Assembly: GCF_010731635.1 (NCBI RefSeq)
Contig: NZ_AP022583.1
Location: 2,728,001-2,792,000 of the forward strand
Source of the DNA: Mycobacterium noviomagense
GTDB lineage: Bacteria > Actinomycetota > Actinomycetes > Mycobacteriales > Mycobacteriaceae
DNA: 64,000 nucleotides
Direction: 5' to 3'
The notes under the pieces are model-generated. The model saw nothing but the letters and a program-made list of their open reading frames with translations. It ran no database searches and was not told the DNA's origin. Position numbers and translations under genes: made by a program. How positions within the stretch are numbered: position 1 is the first letter of the stretch; each line of letters opens with the position of its first letter. Shown here one piece after another: positions 10,414-19,565 of this stretch.

Positions 10414-10450
10414 ATCCAAGCTCGAAATTCGTGTCATAACTGGCCACTCG
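10396..10450 (-). repeat. right terminal inverted repeat of the IS30-family element
   Basis: Counterpart of the left repeat. It overlaps the final six codons of the transposase, and its outer end lies 15 bp before the SDR start codon, so the element abuts or partly replaces that gene's promoter. Confidence 0.75.
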
Positions 10451-10465
10451 CGCGAGGCTTTGGCC

Positions 10466-11242
10466 ATGGGGTACGTGGTGGCGGGCAAACGGGTGCTGAT
10501 CACCGGGGCATCGTCTGGCGTGGGCGCCGCGCTGGCTCGGCGAATGGCCGCCCAGGGCGCGGTGGTGGGGCTGATCGCCCGCCGCTCGCAGCGTCTCGCC
10601 GAGGTCCTTGCCGATTGCCGGACGACGTCGTCGGCGTCGACGATGTGGGTGGCCGACCTGGCCGAGACTGTGACGGTCGGCCAGCTGGCGCTGGAGGCGT
10701 GGGACACCCTGGGCGGTATTGACGTGCTGGTCAACAACGCCGCCATCCCGAAGCGACGGGCCGTCACCGCCTTGGATCCCGCCGAGGTCGAGACCGTCAT
10801 GCGTACCAACTTCTTCGCACCGATGCGGCTCACCCTGGCCGTGCTGCCCCGGATGCTGGAGCATGGCGCCAGCACGATCGTCAACGTGGCCAGTGTGGGC
10901 GGGCGGCTCGGGATCATCCACGAAGCCGCTTACTGCGCAAGCAAATTCGCGCTGTGCGGCTGGAGCGAGTCGATGGCCGTCGACCTGCACGGCACCGGAG
11001 TCTCGGTGAAGCTGATCCAGCCGGGTCCCGTCGACACCGAGATCTGGGACCAGCCCGGCAACGAGGAACCGCTCTACAGCGGTCCGAAAGTTCCGGCGCA
11101 GGAAGTAGCCGACGGCATCATCGCCGCGCTGGGCAGCGACCGCTTCGAGCACTATCTGCCGGACATGAAGGCGGTCGTCGACGCGAAAAACGCCGGCATT
11201 GACGCCTACATCGCTGGCGCGGCCGCGATGGCACGTCGATGA
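10466..11242 (+). CDS. short-chain dehydrogenase/reductase (SDR)
   Basis: 258-residue classical SDR. The NAD(P)-binding motif TGASSGVGA lies near residue 14, then NNAA near residue 90. The catalytic Ser is in VNVASVGG and the YxxxK pair is in AYCASKFAL. The ATG at 10466 was chosen because the SDR fold begins there; the frame stays open further upstream only through transposase sequence. Its last bases overlap the next gene (ATGA, 11239-11242), so it works with the zinc alcohol dehydrogenase. Substrate unknown. Confidence 0.9.
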   Translation: MGYVVAGKRVLITGASSGVGAALARRMAAQGAVVGLIARRSQRLAEVLADCRTTSSASTMWVADLAETVTVGQLALEAWDTLGGIDVLVNNAAIPKRRAVTALDPAEVETVMRTNFFAPMRLTLAVLPRMLEHGASTIVNVASVGGRLGIIHEAAYCASKFALCGWSESMAVDLHGTGVSVKLIQPGPVDTEIWDQPGNEEPLYSGPKVPAQEVADGIIAALGSDRFEHYLPDMKAVVDAKNAGIDAYIAGAAAMARR

Positions 11243-12453
11243 AGGCGCTGGTTTTCGGGGTTCCACCGGAGCCGTTCGATGGCCCGGCGGACGCCCTTGC
11301 CCACAGTCCGGTTGCGCTGCAAGACATCCCGAATCCTGGGTTGCTGCACGACGACTGGGTGATCACCCGGCCGCGGCTGACCGGGATCTGTGGGTCGGAT
11401 TCCAAGCAGATACTGCTCGACTTCGGCGAGGGCGACACCGACAACGCGCTGGCCGCCTTCTGCTCTTTCCCGCAAGTCATGGGTCACGAGGTGGTCGCCG
11501 ACGTGGTGGCGGTCGGGCCGAAGGCGCGAGGACGGGAGGTCGGACAGCGCGTAGTGCTCAACCCGTGGCTGTCGTGCGGACCGCGTGGCATCGAACCACA
11601 TTGTGCCGCATGCCAAGCCGGCGACTACAGCTTGTGCTGGAGTTTCTGTGACGGCGACATCAAACCCGGCATCCACACCGGGGTATCGGCCGACGTCACC
11701 GGCGGCTACGCCGAGCTGATGCCCGCCCACGACAGCATGCTGTTTCCCGTGCCCGATTCGGTGCCCGACGAGCTCGCTGTCTTCGCTGACCCATGTTCGG
11801 TGTCGCTGCATGCGGTCACCCGCCACCCGCCGCCTCCGTCGGGCCGGGTCTTGGTGTACGGCGCCGGTTCGTTGGGATTGTGCGCCGTCGCTTTGTTGCG
11901 GGCGCTGTATCCCGACGTCGCGGTAGCGGTGGTGGCGCGCTTCGACGCTCAGGCACAACTGGCCCGCCGGTTCGGTGCCACAAAAGTGCTGGCCCACGAG
12001 CCGCGCCTGGCGGTGATCGAGGAGCTGGTCGCCTGGGGCGGCGGCCGGCTGTACCAGCCGCTGCAAGGACTACCGATGGCGTTTCCCGGGCCCATCGACG
12101 TGGTTTACGACACCGTCGGCAAACCGGAAACCTTCGAAGTCGGCGTCCGGGTCCTTCGGGCGCGCGGCACTTTGGTCAAGGCGGGCGTTCACGCACCCGG
12201 GCGCTGGGAGTGGAGCCCCTTGTACTTCAAGGAGATCAGCTGGGTCGGCTCCAACGCTTTCGGCGTCGAGGAGGTCGACGGCGTGCGCAAGCATGCGATC
12301 GAACACTACGTCGACTTGGTAGCCGGCGGCCGTATTGACTTGCGGCCCATGCTTACTCACACCTTCCGCCTTGAGCAGTGGCGGGAGGCCTTCCTCGCGA
12401 TCGCCAACCAGGGCGAAAGTGGCGCAGTCAAGGTTGCCTTCGACCAGCGCTAG
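11239..12453 (+). CDS. zinc-binding alcohol dehydrogenase family protein (MDR)
   Basis: 404-residue medium-chain dehydrogenase. The catalytic-zinc region shows TGICGSDSKQ and MGHEVVADVV with the zinc-binding Glu. The structural-zinc lobe is unusual: Cys residues are spread through WLSCGPRGIEPHCAACQAGDYSLCW. The Rossmann motif is YGAGSLGLCAVALL. Longer than typical MDR enzymes (about 350 residues) because of insertions near the N-terminus and the zinc lobe. Translationally coupled to the upstream SDR, suggesting paired redox steps on one substrate. The downstream methyltransferase is convergent and overlaps by 4 bp. Confidence 0.88.
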   Translation: MKALVFGVPPEPFDGPADALAHSPVALQDIPNPGLLHDDWVITRPRLTGICGSDSKQILLDFGEGDTDNALAAFCSFPQVMGHEVVADVVAVGPKARGREVGQRVVLNPWLSCGPRGIEPHCAACQAGDYSLCWSFCDGDIKPGIHTGVSADVTGGYAELMPAHDSMLFPVPDSVPDELAVFADPCSVSLHAVTRHPPPPSGRVLVYGAGSLGLCAVALLRALYPDVAVAVVARFDAQAQLARRFGATKVLAHEPRLAVIEELVAWGGGRLYQPLQGLPMAFPGPIDVVYDTVGKPETFEVGVRVLRARGTLVKAGVHAPGRWEWSPLYFKEISWVGSNAFGVEEVDGVRKHAIEHYVDLVAGGRIDLRPMLTHTFRLEQWREAFLAIANQGESGAVKVAFDQR

Positions 12454-13127
12454 GCCGGACGGGTGGCCCGATAGTAGGTGAGGCGGCCGGTGAAGCGTTG
12501 CCGATGGCTGGCCACCTCGCTGCAGTCGAACCCGGCGGTGCGCAGGAGTCGCGGAATCGCGTCGCCGAGGTTGCCGGCAACGTGGTGGCTGCGCATCATC
12601 CGGCGTGCCGCGAGACCGTCACGGGCGCTCATGTCGCCGCCGACGTCCACCAAGTGCAGGCTGCCACCGGGCCGCAGCACGCGAAAGATTTCTGCTGCCG
12701 CGTCGGGTTTCGCGTCGTCGGGGAGATGATGCAGCATCATCGATGACAGCACCCGGTCGAATTCGCCGTCCGCATAGGGCAGCTTCTGAGCATAGGCACG
12801 GCCGAAGCTGATGCCGGTGAGTCCACGCGCTTTCCGTTGCGCCCGACGCAGTGCCAGCGGATCGGGGTCAGCCCCAACCACTTCTACTGTCGGATGGGCC
12901 CGTTTAGCGCGGGTACTGACATTGCCGGTGCCGCAGCCGATCTCCAGCACACGATGGGCGTCAGCGAGGTCGGCCTGGGCAATGAGTGCTTCGTAAACCT
13001 TATTCATGCCCAGGAGGCGGGCCATCAGGTCGTACCCGGGAAGGAAAATGTCCCTGCCGGCACCGGGCAGGTAATCGTGGCGCTTACCAAAGGCCATGAG
13101 GGCAGAATGTGGACGATGTTCGGTCAT
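12450..13127 (-). CDS. class I SAM-dependent methyltransferase (methyltransferase domain 11 type)
   Basis: 225 residues from the ATG at 13127, preceded on the minus strand by AAGGGT; an alternative ATG at 13145 would add six residues. Motif I is VLEIGCGTGNVS, the acidic loop is VVGADPDPLAL, and post-motif segments are GEFDRVLSSMMLHHLPDD and FRVLRPGGSLHLVDVGG. Resembles UbiE/COQ5-like small-molecule methyltransferases, not the UPF0677 group nearby. The intergenic space to the divergent AraC gene is 73 bp, so that regulator could control it. Confidence 0.88.
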   Translation of the reverse strand: MTEHRPHSALMAFGKRHDYLPGAGRDIFLPGYDLMARLLGMNKVYEALIAQADLADAHRVLEIGCGTGNVSTRAKRAHPTVEVVGADPDPLALRRAQRKARGLTGISFGRAYAQKLPYADGEFDRVLSSMMLHHLPDDAKPDAAAEIFRVLRPGGSLHLVDVGGDMSARDGLAARRMMRSHHVAGNLGDAIPRLLRTAGFDCSEVASHRQRFTGRLTYYRATRPA

Positions 13128-13200
13128 ACCCTTATGGTGAACCATTGAGCCCCTGAGGAATTTTGCGATCCTTGGTTAAAGTAGGACTAACTTAAGCGAC

Positions 13201-14082
13201 ATGACGTCTGCAGCCCGTCTGGTCCGCCACCGCGGCGGGGTGCCCATCTATGCGTACCCAGCCGATCTGGACACACCTCCGGTGTCGGTGGTCCGGGCCG
13301 CAACCGAGGATCTGGGCGTGCGTGGTCGCCACATTCACGACTTCCCGGCGCTGTGGTACGCGCGCCCGATCGGGCTTGTATATGTCGTGGCACCAGGGGA
13401 AGTGATCGACCCCGCACAGGTGGGCCGCATAGACGGTGGCGTGGCCGTGTCCTTCGATCCGGCGGCGCTGGGCGGCGACGGGCGATCGCCATGGCCGGCG
13501 TGGCGGGCACACCCGCTGCTGTTCCCGTTCCTGCACGGACAATCCGGAGGCCTGCTGTGTTTGGACGTGCCGGCGGAACGGCAACCGGCATGGGACATGA
13601 TGATCGCGTCGATCGAAACCGAGCTGGCCGCGCGACAAAACGGCTACCGGCAGGCGGCACTTGCCCATCTCACGCTGCTGCTTATCGACCTCGCACGTCT
13701 GGCTGGCGACGTGGTGGGGGATCTACGACGCAGCGGTGAGCCACTGTTGGCCGATGTGTTCGCGGTCATCGAGCGCCGCTACGCCGAGCCGCTGTCCCTG
13801 CGTGACGTGGCCCGCGAGATCGGGATGACACCCGGACACTTGACTACACTTGTGCGCCGTCGCACCGGTCGCACCGTGCAAGAGTGGATCATCCAGCGTC
13901 GCATGACCGAGGCCCGCAAATTGCTGGCCGAAACCGATCTCTCGGTCAGCGAAATTGCCAGGCGCATAGGGGTTTTCGACCCGGCTTATTTCAGCCGGCT
14001 GTTCCGACGCACCCACGCCACGTCGCCACGTAGTTGGAGGGGCGGATCTGCGCCGTTACTTCCCGGCTCAGACATGTGCTAG
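13201..14082 (+). CDS. AraC-family transcriptional regulator
   Basis: 293 residues. N-terminal cupin-like sensor with HIHDFPALWYA near residue 45, and a C-terminal AraC DNA-binding domain (about residues 188-285) with two helix-turn-helix units: LSLRDVAREIGMTPGHLTTL and VSEIARRIGVFDPAYFSRLF. TAACTT at 13188-13193 sits 7 bp before the ATG and could be the -10 of a leaderless transcript. Divergent from the methyltransferase gene at 12450-13127, its most likely target. Ligand unknown. Confidence 0.9.
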   Translation: MTSAARLVRHRGGVPIYAYPADLDTPPVSVVRAATEDLGVRGRHIHDFPALWYARPIGLVYVVAPGEVIDPAQVGRIDGGVAVSFDPAALGGDGRSPWPAWRAHPLLFPFLHGQSGGLLCLDVPAERQPAWDMMIASIETELAARQNGYRQAALAHLTLLLIDLARLAGDVVGDLRRSGEPLLADVFAVIERRYAEPLSLRDVAREIGMTPGHLTTLVRRRTGRTVQEWIIQRRMTEARKLLAETDLSVSEIARRIGVFDPAYFSRLFRRTHATSPRSWRGGSAPLLPGSDMC

Positions 14083-14092
14083 CATGCATGCA
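14056..14092 (+). promoter_or_regulatory. vapB promoter with overlapping palindrome
   Basis: TTACTT (14056-14061), an 18-bp spacer and TAGCAT (14080-14085), six bases before the vapB ATG, so the transcript would be leaderless. The -10 overlaps the AraC stop codon. The palindromic run GCATGCATGC (14083-14092) spans the -10 and the transcription start, where VapBC autorepression complexes usually bind. The operator role is inferred. Confidence 0.5.
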
Positions 14093-14331
14093 TGCGGACT
14101 ACGGTGGAGATTACTGACGAGCAGCATCGCGCGCTCAGTGCGATTGCCCAGCGCCGCGGAGTACGTGGCTTCTCGGTGCTCGTCCAGGAAGCGCTAGATG
14201 GTTACCTCGCGAGTCTGGGCACGGATGAGGTGGACATACTCTTGCGGCTCGAGGGTGCAATCACTGAGTCGGAGGCACAAGAGATCCGCTCTCGCATTGA
14301 CGACGTGAGAGGTCGATGGCGAGCCTCGTAG
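14092..14331 (+). CDS. vapB: VapB-type ribbon-helix-helix antitoxin
   Basis: 79 residues. MRTTVEITDEQHRALSAIAQRRG followed by FSVLVQEALDGYL is a ribbon-helix-helix (CopG/Arc) DNA-binding fold; the C-terminal half should wrap the toxin. It overlaps the downstream PIN-domain toxin gene by 16 bp, the usual antitoxin-first arrangement. The complex probably represses its own promoter. Confidence 0.85.
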   Translation: MRTTVEITDEQHRALSAIAQRRGVRGFSVLVQEALDGYLASLGTDEVDILLRLEGAITESEAQEIRSRIDDVRGRWRAS

Positions 14332-14711
14332 TCGTTGACACCGACCTTGTCATCGACTTCCTCCGGGGCAAGGGACCTGGAGTGTCGCTGGTTCGTGAGC
14401 TGATCGTCAGCCATCGCCTGCGTCTCACCGCGATAACTGCGTTCGAACTGCGTGTCGGTACGGATTTTCTCGCACGCCGCGAGGAGATCCTTCGGCTCGT
14501 GCGTTCGCGGACGTTCCCGCTCGATCCGGCTAGTGCACTTCGCGCAGGCGAAGTGGCCGCGACACTACGAACCGCCGGTCAAGACATCGGCCTTGCCGAT
14601 TGCTTGCAGGCGGGCATTTGCCTGAACTTCGACTTGCCCTTCGCAACGCGAAACAGCAAGCACTTCAACAGGGTAAAGGGCTTGCGGCTGCTTGACGTCG
14701 CTGCCGAGTAG
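14316..14711 (+). CDS. vapC: VapC-type PIN-domain ribonuclease toxin
   Basis: 131-residue PIN domain. Expected acidic residues are present: the Asp pair in VVVDTDLVIDFL, Glu in TAITAFELRVG, and Asp in QDIGLADCLQAGI with a further FATRNSKHFNRV near the end. VapC toxins cut specific tRNA or rRNA in an Mg-dependent manner. Overlap with vapB couples translation. The target RNA cannot be read from sequence. Confidence 0.88.
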   Translation: MASLVVVDTDLVIDFLRGKGPGVSLVRELIVSHRLRLTAITAFELRVGTDFLARREEILRLVRSRTFPLDPASALRAGEVAATLRTAGQDIGLADCLQAGICLNFDLPFATRNSKHFNRVKGLRLLDVAAE

Positions 14712-14727
14712 GTGGTGCAGGAGCCGG

Positions 14728-15384
14728 CTACATCGGGTTGGCCCGCAAATAGCCGTAGATTCCGGCGAATCCGGCGTTGACATCCTCAGGGATGGGCACT
14801 GGACCGCCGAGAGCTCGTGCACCCCAGACGATCTGCGCTGTCCGCTCGACCAAGGCGGTGACGTGCAGCACGCGGTCGGGGCGCGGACCGACCGCGACCA
14901 GGCCATGGTTGGCGATCAGCGCGGCCGCCCGGCCTTCCAGCGCTTTGACCGCATTCTGGCCGACCTCGGGGGTGCCGGAGGCTGCATACTCCGTACAGCG
15001 GATGTCCCCGCCGCAATAGATCGCAAACTCGTCGATGCACGCCGGAATCGATTGGTGCGCAATGGCAAACATCGTAGCCCACACCGGATGACTGTGGATC
15101 ACACTGCCGATGTCGTCGAAAGCTTTGTAGCAGGCGAGGTGCAACTTCATCTCCGTCGACGGGGAGCGTCCGTCGGCGGCTTGCAGCACACCGCCGTCGG
15201 GGTCGACCACCACCAGATCCGCGAGCGTCATCTCGGCATAGTCGACCGACGATGGCGTGATGACCAGGTTGCCGTCCTCGCGGCGGGCCGAGATGTTGCC
15301 TGCGGTGCCCTCGACCAGCCCGCGCCGCAGCATGTCCTTGGCAGCGGCCAGCACCGCGGCCTCAGGGTTATCGACGAATCTCAT
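14728..15384 (-). CDS. fucA: class II aldolase/adducin family protein, L-fuculose-phosphate aldolase-like
   Basis: 218 residues. Zinc-site landmarks are VIHSHPVWATMFA (two His) and LIANHGLVAVG (third His), with EMKLHLACYKAFDDIG providing the acid residue region. GTAGNISARREDGNLVITPS is the phosphate-binding block. Corresponds in order and orientation to M. tuberculosis Rv0727c. Its start overlaps the stop of the dehydrogenase upstream by 4 bp, forming an operon divergent from the FGGY kinase: a dehydrogenase, kinase and aldolase set for a sugar or sugar acid. Actual substrate unverified. Confidence 0.85.
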   Translation of the reverse strand: MRFVDNPEAAVLAAAKDMLRRGLVEGTAGNISARREDGNLVITPSSVDYAEMTLADLVVVDPDGGVLQAADGRSPSTEMKLHLACYKAFDDIGSVIHSHPVWATMFAIAHQSIPACIDEFAIYCGGDIRCTEYAASGTPEVGQNAVKALEGRAAALIANHGLVAVGPRPDRVLHVTALVERTAQIVWGARALGGPVPIPEDVNAGFAGIYGYLRANPM

Positions 15385-16361
15385 GAGGCCAGCACCTCCG
15401 GGTTGAGGATATGCGCAGGGTTACGGCCAGACAGCAGCGCTTCCAGGTCGTCGGCCACCATCTGCGCCTGTCGCGCCTCAGTGTTCCACGTCGCCCCGCC
15501 GATATGCGGAGTGAGCACCACATTCGACATGCCCGTCAGCGGATGGTCGACAGGCAGCCATTCGCCGGCAAAATGATCCAGACCCGCTGCGGCCACCTTG
15601 CCGTTGCGCAGCGCGTCGACGAGCGCGTCGATGTCGTGCAGCTGGGCCCGCGCAGTATTGAGGAACACCACGCGGTCACGCATGGCGGCGAACTGCTTGG
15701 CGCCGATCATCCCCACCGTGTCGTCGGTGACCGGCGCGTGCATCGAGACGATGTCGGCCTCGGCGAGCAACTCGTCGAGGCCGTGCTGCGCATCGTCGTT
15801 GTACGGGTCGCAGGCGATGACCCGCACCCCCAGTCCAGACAGCCGCCACTTCACCGCACGCCCCACCGCGCCCAAGCCGACCAAGCCGGCGGTCAAACCG
15901 GCGATTTCCCAGGCCCGGAACCGTTGATACGGAATCGTGCCGTCGCGGAACACTTGTCCGGCCCGCACGTCAGCATCGGCGGTCAGCACGTGGCGGGTGG
16001 CGGCGAAGAGCAGCGCCAGTGTCATCTCGGCCACCGCGTCGGCGTTGCGGGCAGGAGTGAACAGCACCGGGATACCGGCCGCGGTGGCGCCCGCTACGTC
16101 GACATTGTTGGGATCGCCGCGAGTGGAGGCAATGGCGCGCAGCCCTAGCTCGAACACCGGACCGCCGACCGAATCGCTTTCTACCACAACAACATCGGCT
16201 CCCACCGAGGAAATCCGCACGGCTAGCTGCTCGGCGGTGTAGATGCGCAGCGGCTTCTGGTCGATCCACGGGTCGTACACCACGTCGGCCAGCCGCCGCA
16301 GCTTCTCGAACCCGTCGCCGCGCAAAGGAGCCGTCACCAAAGCACGCGTCACGATTGCCAA
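15381..16361 (-). CDS. serA2: D-2-hydroxyacid dehydrogenase (phosphoglycerate dehydrogenase-like)
   Basis: 326-residue NAD-dependent 2-hydroxyacid dehydrogenase. NAD motif GLVGLGAVGRAVKWRL; catalytic Arg in VFLNTARAQLHDIDAL; Glu and His of the triad are expected around FAGEWLPVDHPL and LTPHIGGAT. It lacks the ACT regulatory domain of true SerA, so serine synthesis is doubtful; sugar-acid metabolism fits the context better. Start is TTG at 16361 or GTG at 16352, there being no ATG. Matches Rv0728c in position. Confidence 0.82.
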   Translation of the reverse strand: MAIVTRALVTAPLRGDGFEKLRRLADVVYDPWIDQKPLRIYTAEQLAVRISSVGADVVVVESDSVGGPVFELGLRAIASTRGDPNNVDVAGATAAGIPVLFTPARNADAVAEMTLALLFAATRHVLTADADVRAGQVFRDGTIPYQRFRAWEIAGLTAGLVGLGAVGRAVKWRLSGLGVRVIACDPYNDDAQHGLDELLAEADIVSMHAPVTDDTVGMIGAKQFAAMRDRVVFLNTARAQLHDIDALVDALRNGKVAAAGLDHFAGEWLPVDHPLTGMSNVVLTPHIGGATWNTEARQAQMVADDLEALLSGRNPAHILNPEVLAS

Positions 16362-16373
16362 TGCTGGCGTACG

Positions 16374-17738
16374 GTGACGCCCGTGTCACGCAAAGACGTC
16401 ACAATCGGCATCGACATCGGCACCACCGCTGTCAAAGCCGTGGCCGCCGACGCGGACGGCCGGGTAGTGGCCCGGACGCGTGTGCCGCATCAGCTGCGAG
16501 TGCCGGCACCCGACCGACTCGAACACGACGCCGACGAGGCGTGGCGGCGCGGTCCGCTGGAAGCGCTCGATCGATTGGGCCATTCCAGCGCCCGAGCGGT
16601 GGCCGTCTCCGCGATGGTGCCGTCGCTGACCGCCGTCGACTCCGGTGGCCGACCGATCACGCCCGGCCTGCTGTACGGCGACAGCCGGGGCCGCGTGGCA
16701 GCGGCGCCCGACGAACCCCTTCCGCCGGTTGGCGAAGCGGTTGAGTTCTTACGCTGGACCGCCGCCGAAGCGCCGGAGGCGGCCGGGTACTGGCCGGCGC
16801 CCGCGGTGGCCAACTACGCCTTGGCCGGCGAAGCGGTGGTCGATCACGCCACCGCCTACACCGCCCTTCCCCTGTTCGACGGCACCGGCTGGAGCACCGA
16901 TGCGTGCGCCGACTGCGGCGCCACGGTGCACCAGATGCCCCGAGTGGCGATGACCGGCGCAGCCGTCGGCCAGGTGCGTAAAAGCAGCGCCGTGTTGGCG
17001 GTCGGTGCGATTGATGCGCTATGCGAGCAGATCGTGGCCGGGGCCGACGATGACGGCGACGTGCTCGTGCTGTGCGGCACGACGTTGATTGTGTGGACGA
17101 CGGTCCCGGAATTTCGCCGGGTTCCGGGGTTGTGGACCATCCCGCACACAGCGGCGGGGAAGTACCAGATCGGGGGAGCGAGCAACGCCGGCGGCCTGTT
17201 CCTCGGCTGGGTGGATCGCCTTGTCGGACAAGGAGACCCATCGACCGTCGATCCGTGGCGGGTACCGGTGTGGTCGCCGTATGTGCGCGGAGAGCGCACC
17301 CCTTTTCATGATCCGGATCGTCGCGGCGTACTCGACGGCCTGGATCTGACCCACGACGCGGCGTCGCTGCGCCGGGCTGCCTACGAGGCCTCGGGGTTCG
17401 TTGTCCGCCAGATCCTCGAGCTCAGTGGAGTGCCCACTGGCCGCATCGTGGCGGCCGGCGGTGGCACCCGGGTCCAGCCGTGGCTGCAGGCGATCGCCGA
17501 CGCCACCGCCCGGCCGGTGGAGGTGTCGGCGGTGGCCGAGGGCGCGGCGCTGGGCTCGGCGTTCCTCAGCCGGATGGCGGTGGGCCTGGAATCGTCGATA
17601 GCCGACGCCGCGCGGTGGGCCGCCACCGAGCGCATCGTCGAGCCGGACCCGGCCTGGGCCACCGCTATGCAACAGCGTTACGGCAGATTTCTGGAGCTGG
17701 CCGGGCGACCGTCTACGTCTAGCGCAGCTCCGCGCTGA
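16374..17738 (+). CDS. xylB: FGGY-family carbohydrate kinase
   Basis: 454-residue FGGY sugar kinase. N-terminal phosphate-1 motif [14 protein letters not shown]; the C-terminal ATPase segment has [19 protein letters not shown] and the FGGY signature-like [11 protein letters not shown]. The start is GTG at 16374, or GTG at 16383 if the TACGGT at 16370-16375 is the -10 of a leaderless mRNA. Divergent from the serA2-fucA pair by 12 bp. Equivalent to Rv0729 (xylB); sugar specificity is not established. The 3' end overlaps the convergent methyltransferase gene by 20 bp. Confidence 0.87.
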   Translation: MTPVSRKDVTIGIDIGTTAVKAVAADADGRVVARTRVPHQLRVPAPDRLEHDADEAWRRGPLEALDRLGHSSARAVAVSAMVPSLTAVDSGGRPITPGLLYGDSRGRVAAAPDEPLPPVGEAVEFLRWTAAEAPEAAGYWPAPAVANYALAGEAVVDHATAYTALPLFDGTGWSTDACADCGATVHQMPRVAMTGAAVGQVRKSSAVLAVGAIDALCEQIVAGADDDGDVLVLCGTTLIVWTTVPEFRRVPGLWTIPHTAAGKYQIGGASNAGGLFLGWVDRLVGQGDPSTVDPWRVPVWSPYVRGERTPFHDPDRRGVLDGLDLTHDAASLRRAAYEASGFVVRQILELSGVPTGRIVAAGGGTRVQPWLQAIADATARPVEVSAVAEGAALGSAFLSRMAVGLESSIADAARWAATERIVEPDPAWATAMQQRYGRFLELAGRPSTSSAAPR

Positions 17739-18618
17739 CGTAGCTCATTTCACCGAAGGCGGCCAGAACGTCTTCGGGGAATTCGAACCCGTTGCGCTCG
17801 TGGAGCTCTCGCGCGGGATAGGCGGTTACCTGCCAGCCGTGACTGGTCAGGTACTCCATGACGACGCTGCGTTCGCCGAGGTAGAACAGGTCGGACACGT
17901 CGAGGTCCAGGCCGAGGCGGTGCCACTGTTCCGTGAGACGCTGTGCCCGCTTGTCCGAGAAGGCGTTGCGCTCGGGAAAATGCTCGGTGGCCAGCCTGCT
18001 GCCGGGCGCGCTGAGCGTGGTGATGTGGTCGAAGAGCCGGTCCTGCGCCTCGGGCGGCAGATACGGCAGTAGCCCTTCGGCGCTCCACGCTGTCTGCTGG
18101 TTTACGTCAAAACCGCTCTGGCGCAACGCTGTTGGCCAGTCGTCACGCAGGTCGATGCCCACCACGCGCAGCTCGGCGGCCGGAGTGGCATCGAGATCGG
18201 CCAGGGTACGGGTCTTGAACTCGATGACACCCGGCTGGTCGATTTCGTAGACCACCGTGCCCGCCGGCCACGGCAGCCGGTAGGCTCTGGTGTCCAGGCC
18301 GGAGGCCAAGATCACCGCCTGCCGCAGGCCCGCTTCACCGGCGCTGACGAAGAAGTCGTCGAAAAACCTTGTCCTGACGGTAATTCGCTCAGTTCGGGTC
18401 TTCCGGTTCATCAACGGGTCATCGTCGACGTCGAGCTCGCCGTCGATCAACCGGACAAACGGCTCGAGACCCACCGCACGCACCAGCGGATCGGCCAGCG
18501 GATCGTCGAGCAGCGGATCAGGGCCCTGCGAAGCTATCGCGCGCGATGCCGCGACCATGGTGGCGGTAACTCCCACGCTCGAGGCCAGGTCCCAGGTGTC
18601 GTTATCAATGCGTGCCAT
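17719..18618 (-). CDS. class I SAM-dependent methyltransferase, UPF0677 family (copy 3)
   Basis: 299 residues from the ATG at 18616-18618 ([20 protein letters not shown]). The frame stays open upstream, but that sequence lies inside copy 4 and is not homologous. Core blocks: [31 protein letters not shown] and [19 protein letters not shown]. Last gene of a four-gene minus-strand array; the gap to copy 4 is 25 bp, so it is co-transcribed. Confidence 0.93.
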   Translation of the reverse strand: MARIDNDTWDLASSVGVTATMVAASRAIASQGPDPLLDDPLADPLVRAVGLEPFVRLIDGELDVDDDPLMNRKTRTERITVRTRFFDDFFVSAGEAGLRQAVILASGLDTRAYRLPWPAGTVVYEIDQPGVIEFKTRTLADLDATPAAELRVVGIDLRDDWPTALRQSGFDVNQQTAWSAEGLLPYLPPEAQDRLFDHITTLSAPGSRLATEHFPERNAFSDKRAQRLTEQWHRLGLDLDVSDLFYLGERSVVMEYLTSHGWQVTAYPARELHERNGFEFPEDVLAAFGEMSYVSAELR

Positions 18619-18643
18619 CGAAAGACTCCTTACTGCATGGCAT

Positions 18644-19555
18644 TCAGAACTCGGCGAAGACATATCTGATGTCGCCGAACGCGACCATCGTCTGGCCCTC
18701 CGGGAACTCGAAACCGTTGTCGGCATAGAGCTCCGGCGTATCCCGCACGGTTGTTCGCCAGCCCAAATTCGCCAGATACTCCACAACGTCGTTACGCTTG
18801 CCGTCGTACACCAAATCGGCCCAGTTGAGATTCAGTCCGAGCCGGCGCCAGCGCTCGCTGACCTCTCCGCCCCGTTTCGCGATGCGCTCGCGGATGTCCG
18901 GGACATAGCCCGTGCCGACGCGGCTGCCCCGAGCGCTGAGCGCGGTGATGTTGTCGAATAACCGGTCCTGCGCTTCCGGTGGCAAATACGCCAGTAATCC
19001 CTCAGCGCTCCAAGCTGTCGGTTGTATCGGGTCAAAGCCGCTGCGCAGCAAGGCATCGGGCCAATCATCACGCAGGTCGATGCCCACTGGTCTGCGGTCG
19101 GCGGCCGGGACCGCGCCTAAGCCGGCCAGCGTCCGGTTTTTGAATTCCATCACTTGGGGCTGATCGACCTCGTAGACCACAGTCCCGGGAGGCCACGGCA
19201 GTCGGTAAGCCCGCGTATCCAGCCCGGCGGCCACAATGACGGCTTGGCGCACACCCGCATCGGCGGCGTCCGTGAAGAACTTGTCGAAAAACCTTGTGCG
19301 TACCGCCATCCCCTCGGCCAACCGCCGCGGCGTGAAGGCGGGATCATCGTCTGCCAGCTCGATCTCGCCGTTCATCATCCGGATGAAGGCGTCCACGCCG
19401 ACCGCGTTCACAAGCGGCTCGGCGAAGGGATCGTCGATCAACGCGTTGGGGCCCTTGGATGCCAGCGCCCGCCGGGCGGCCACGGCGGTAGCGGTGGCGC
19501 CCACGCTGGACGCCAGATCCCAGCTGTCGTTGTCATGCCGTTTGGTATGTGCCAT
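18644..19555 (-). CDS. class I SAM-dependent methyltransferase, UPF0677 family (copy 4)
   Basis: 303 residues from the ATG at 19553-19555 ([18 protein letters not shown]). Core blocks: [31 protein letters not shown] and [19 protein letters not shown]. The C-terminal part ([19 protein letters not shown]) is closest in style to copy 3. A 10-bp gap to copy 5 implies one transcript. Confidence 0.93.
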   Translation of the reverse strand: MAHTKRHDNDSWDLASSVGATATAVAARRALASKGPNALIDDPFAEPLVNAVGVDAFIRMMNGEIELADDDPAFTPRRLAEGMAVRTRFFDKFFTDAADAGVRQAVIVAAGLDTRAYRLPWPPGTVVYEVDQPQVMEFKNRTLAGLGAVPAADRRPVGIDLRDDWPDALLRSGFDPIQPTAWSAEGLLAYLPPEAQDRLFDNITALSARGSRVGTGYVPDIRERIAKRGGEVSERWRRLGLNLNWADLVYDGKRNDVVEYLANLGWRTTVRDTPELYADNGFEFPEGQTMVAFGDIRYVFAEF

Positions 19556-19565
19556 CCGCTGAGGC

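Larger units (their letters stand above)
8952..10450 (+). mobile_element. IS30-family insertion sequence, decayed
   Basis: About 1.5-kb element bounded by imperfect terminal inverted repeats (8952-9006 and 10396-10450), each beginning CGAG(C/T)GGCCA(C/G)TTATG and ending with the identical inner block TCGCTGCAAC. Inside is an IS30-type DDE transposase broken by several frameshifts, so this copy cannot move on its own. No convincing flanking target duplication could be fixed by eye. It separates the UPF0677 pair from an SDR gene whose start lies 16 bp past the right end. Confidence 0.85.

Noticed and set aside
13172..13193. Inverted repeat TTAAAGT...ACTTAA before the AraC gene as an operator
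   Set aside because: The arms match imperfectly and overlap the proposed -10; too weak to list as a separate site.
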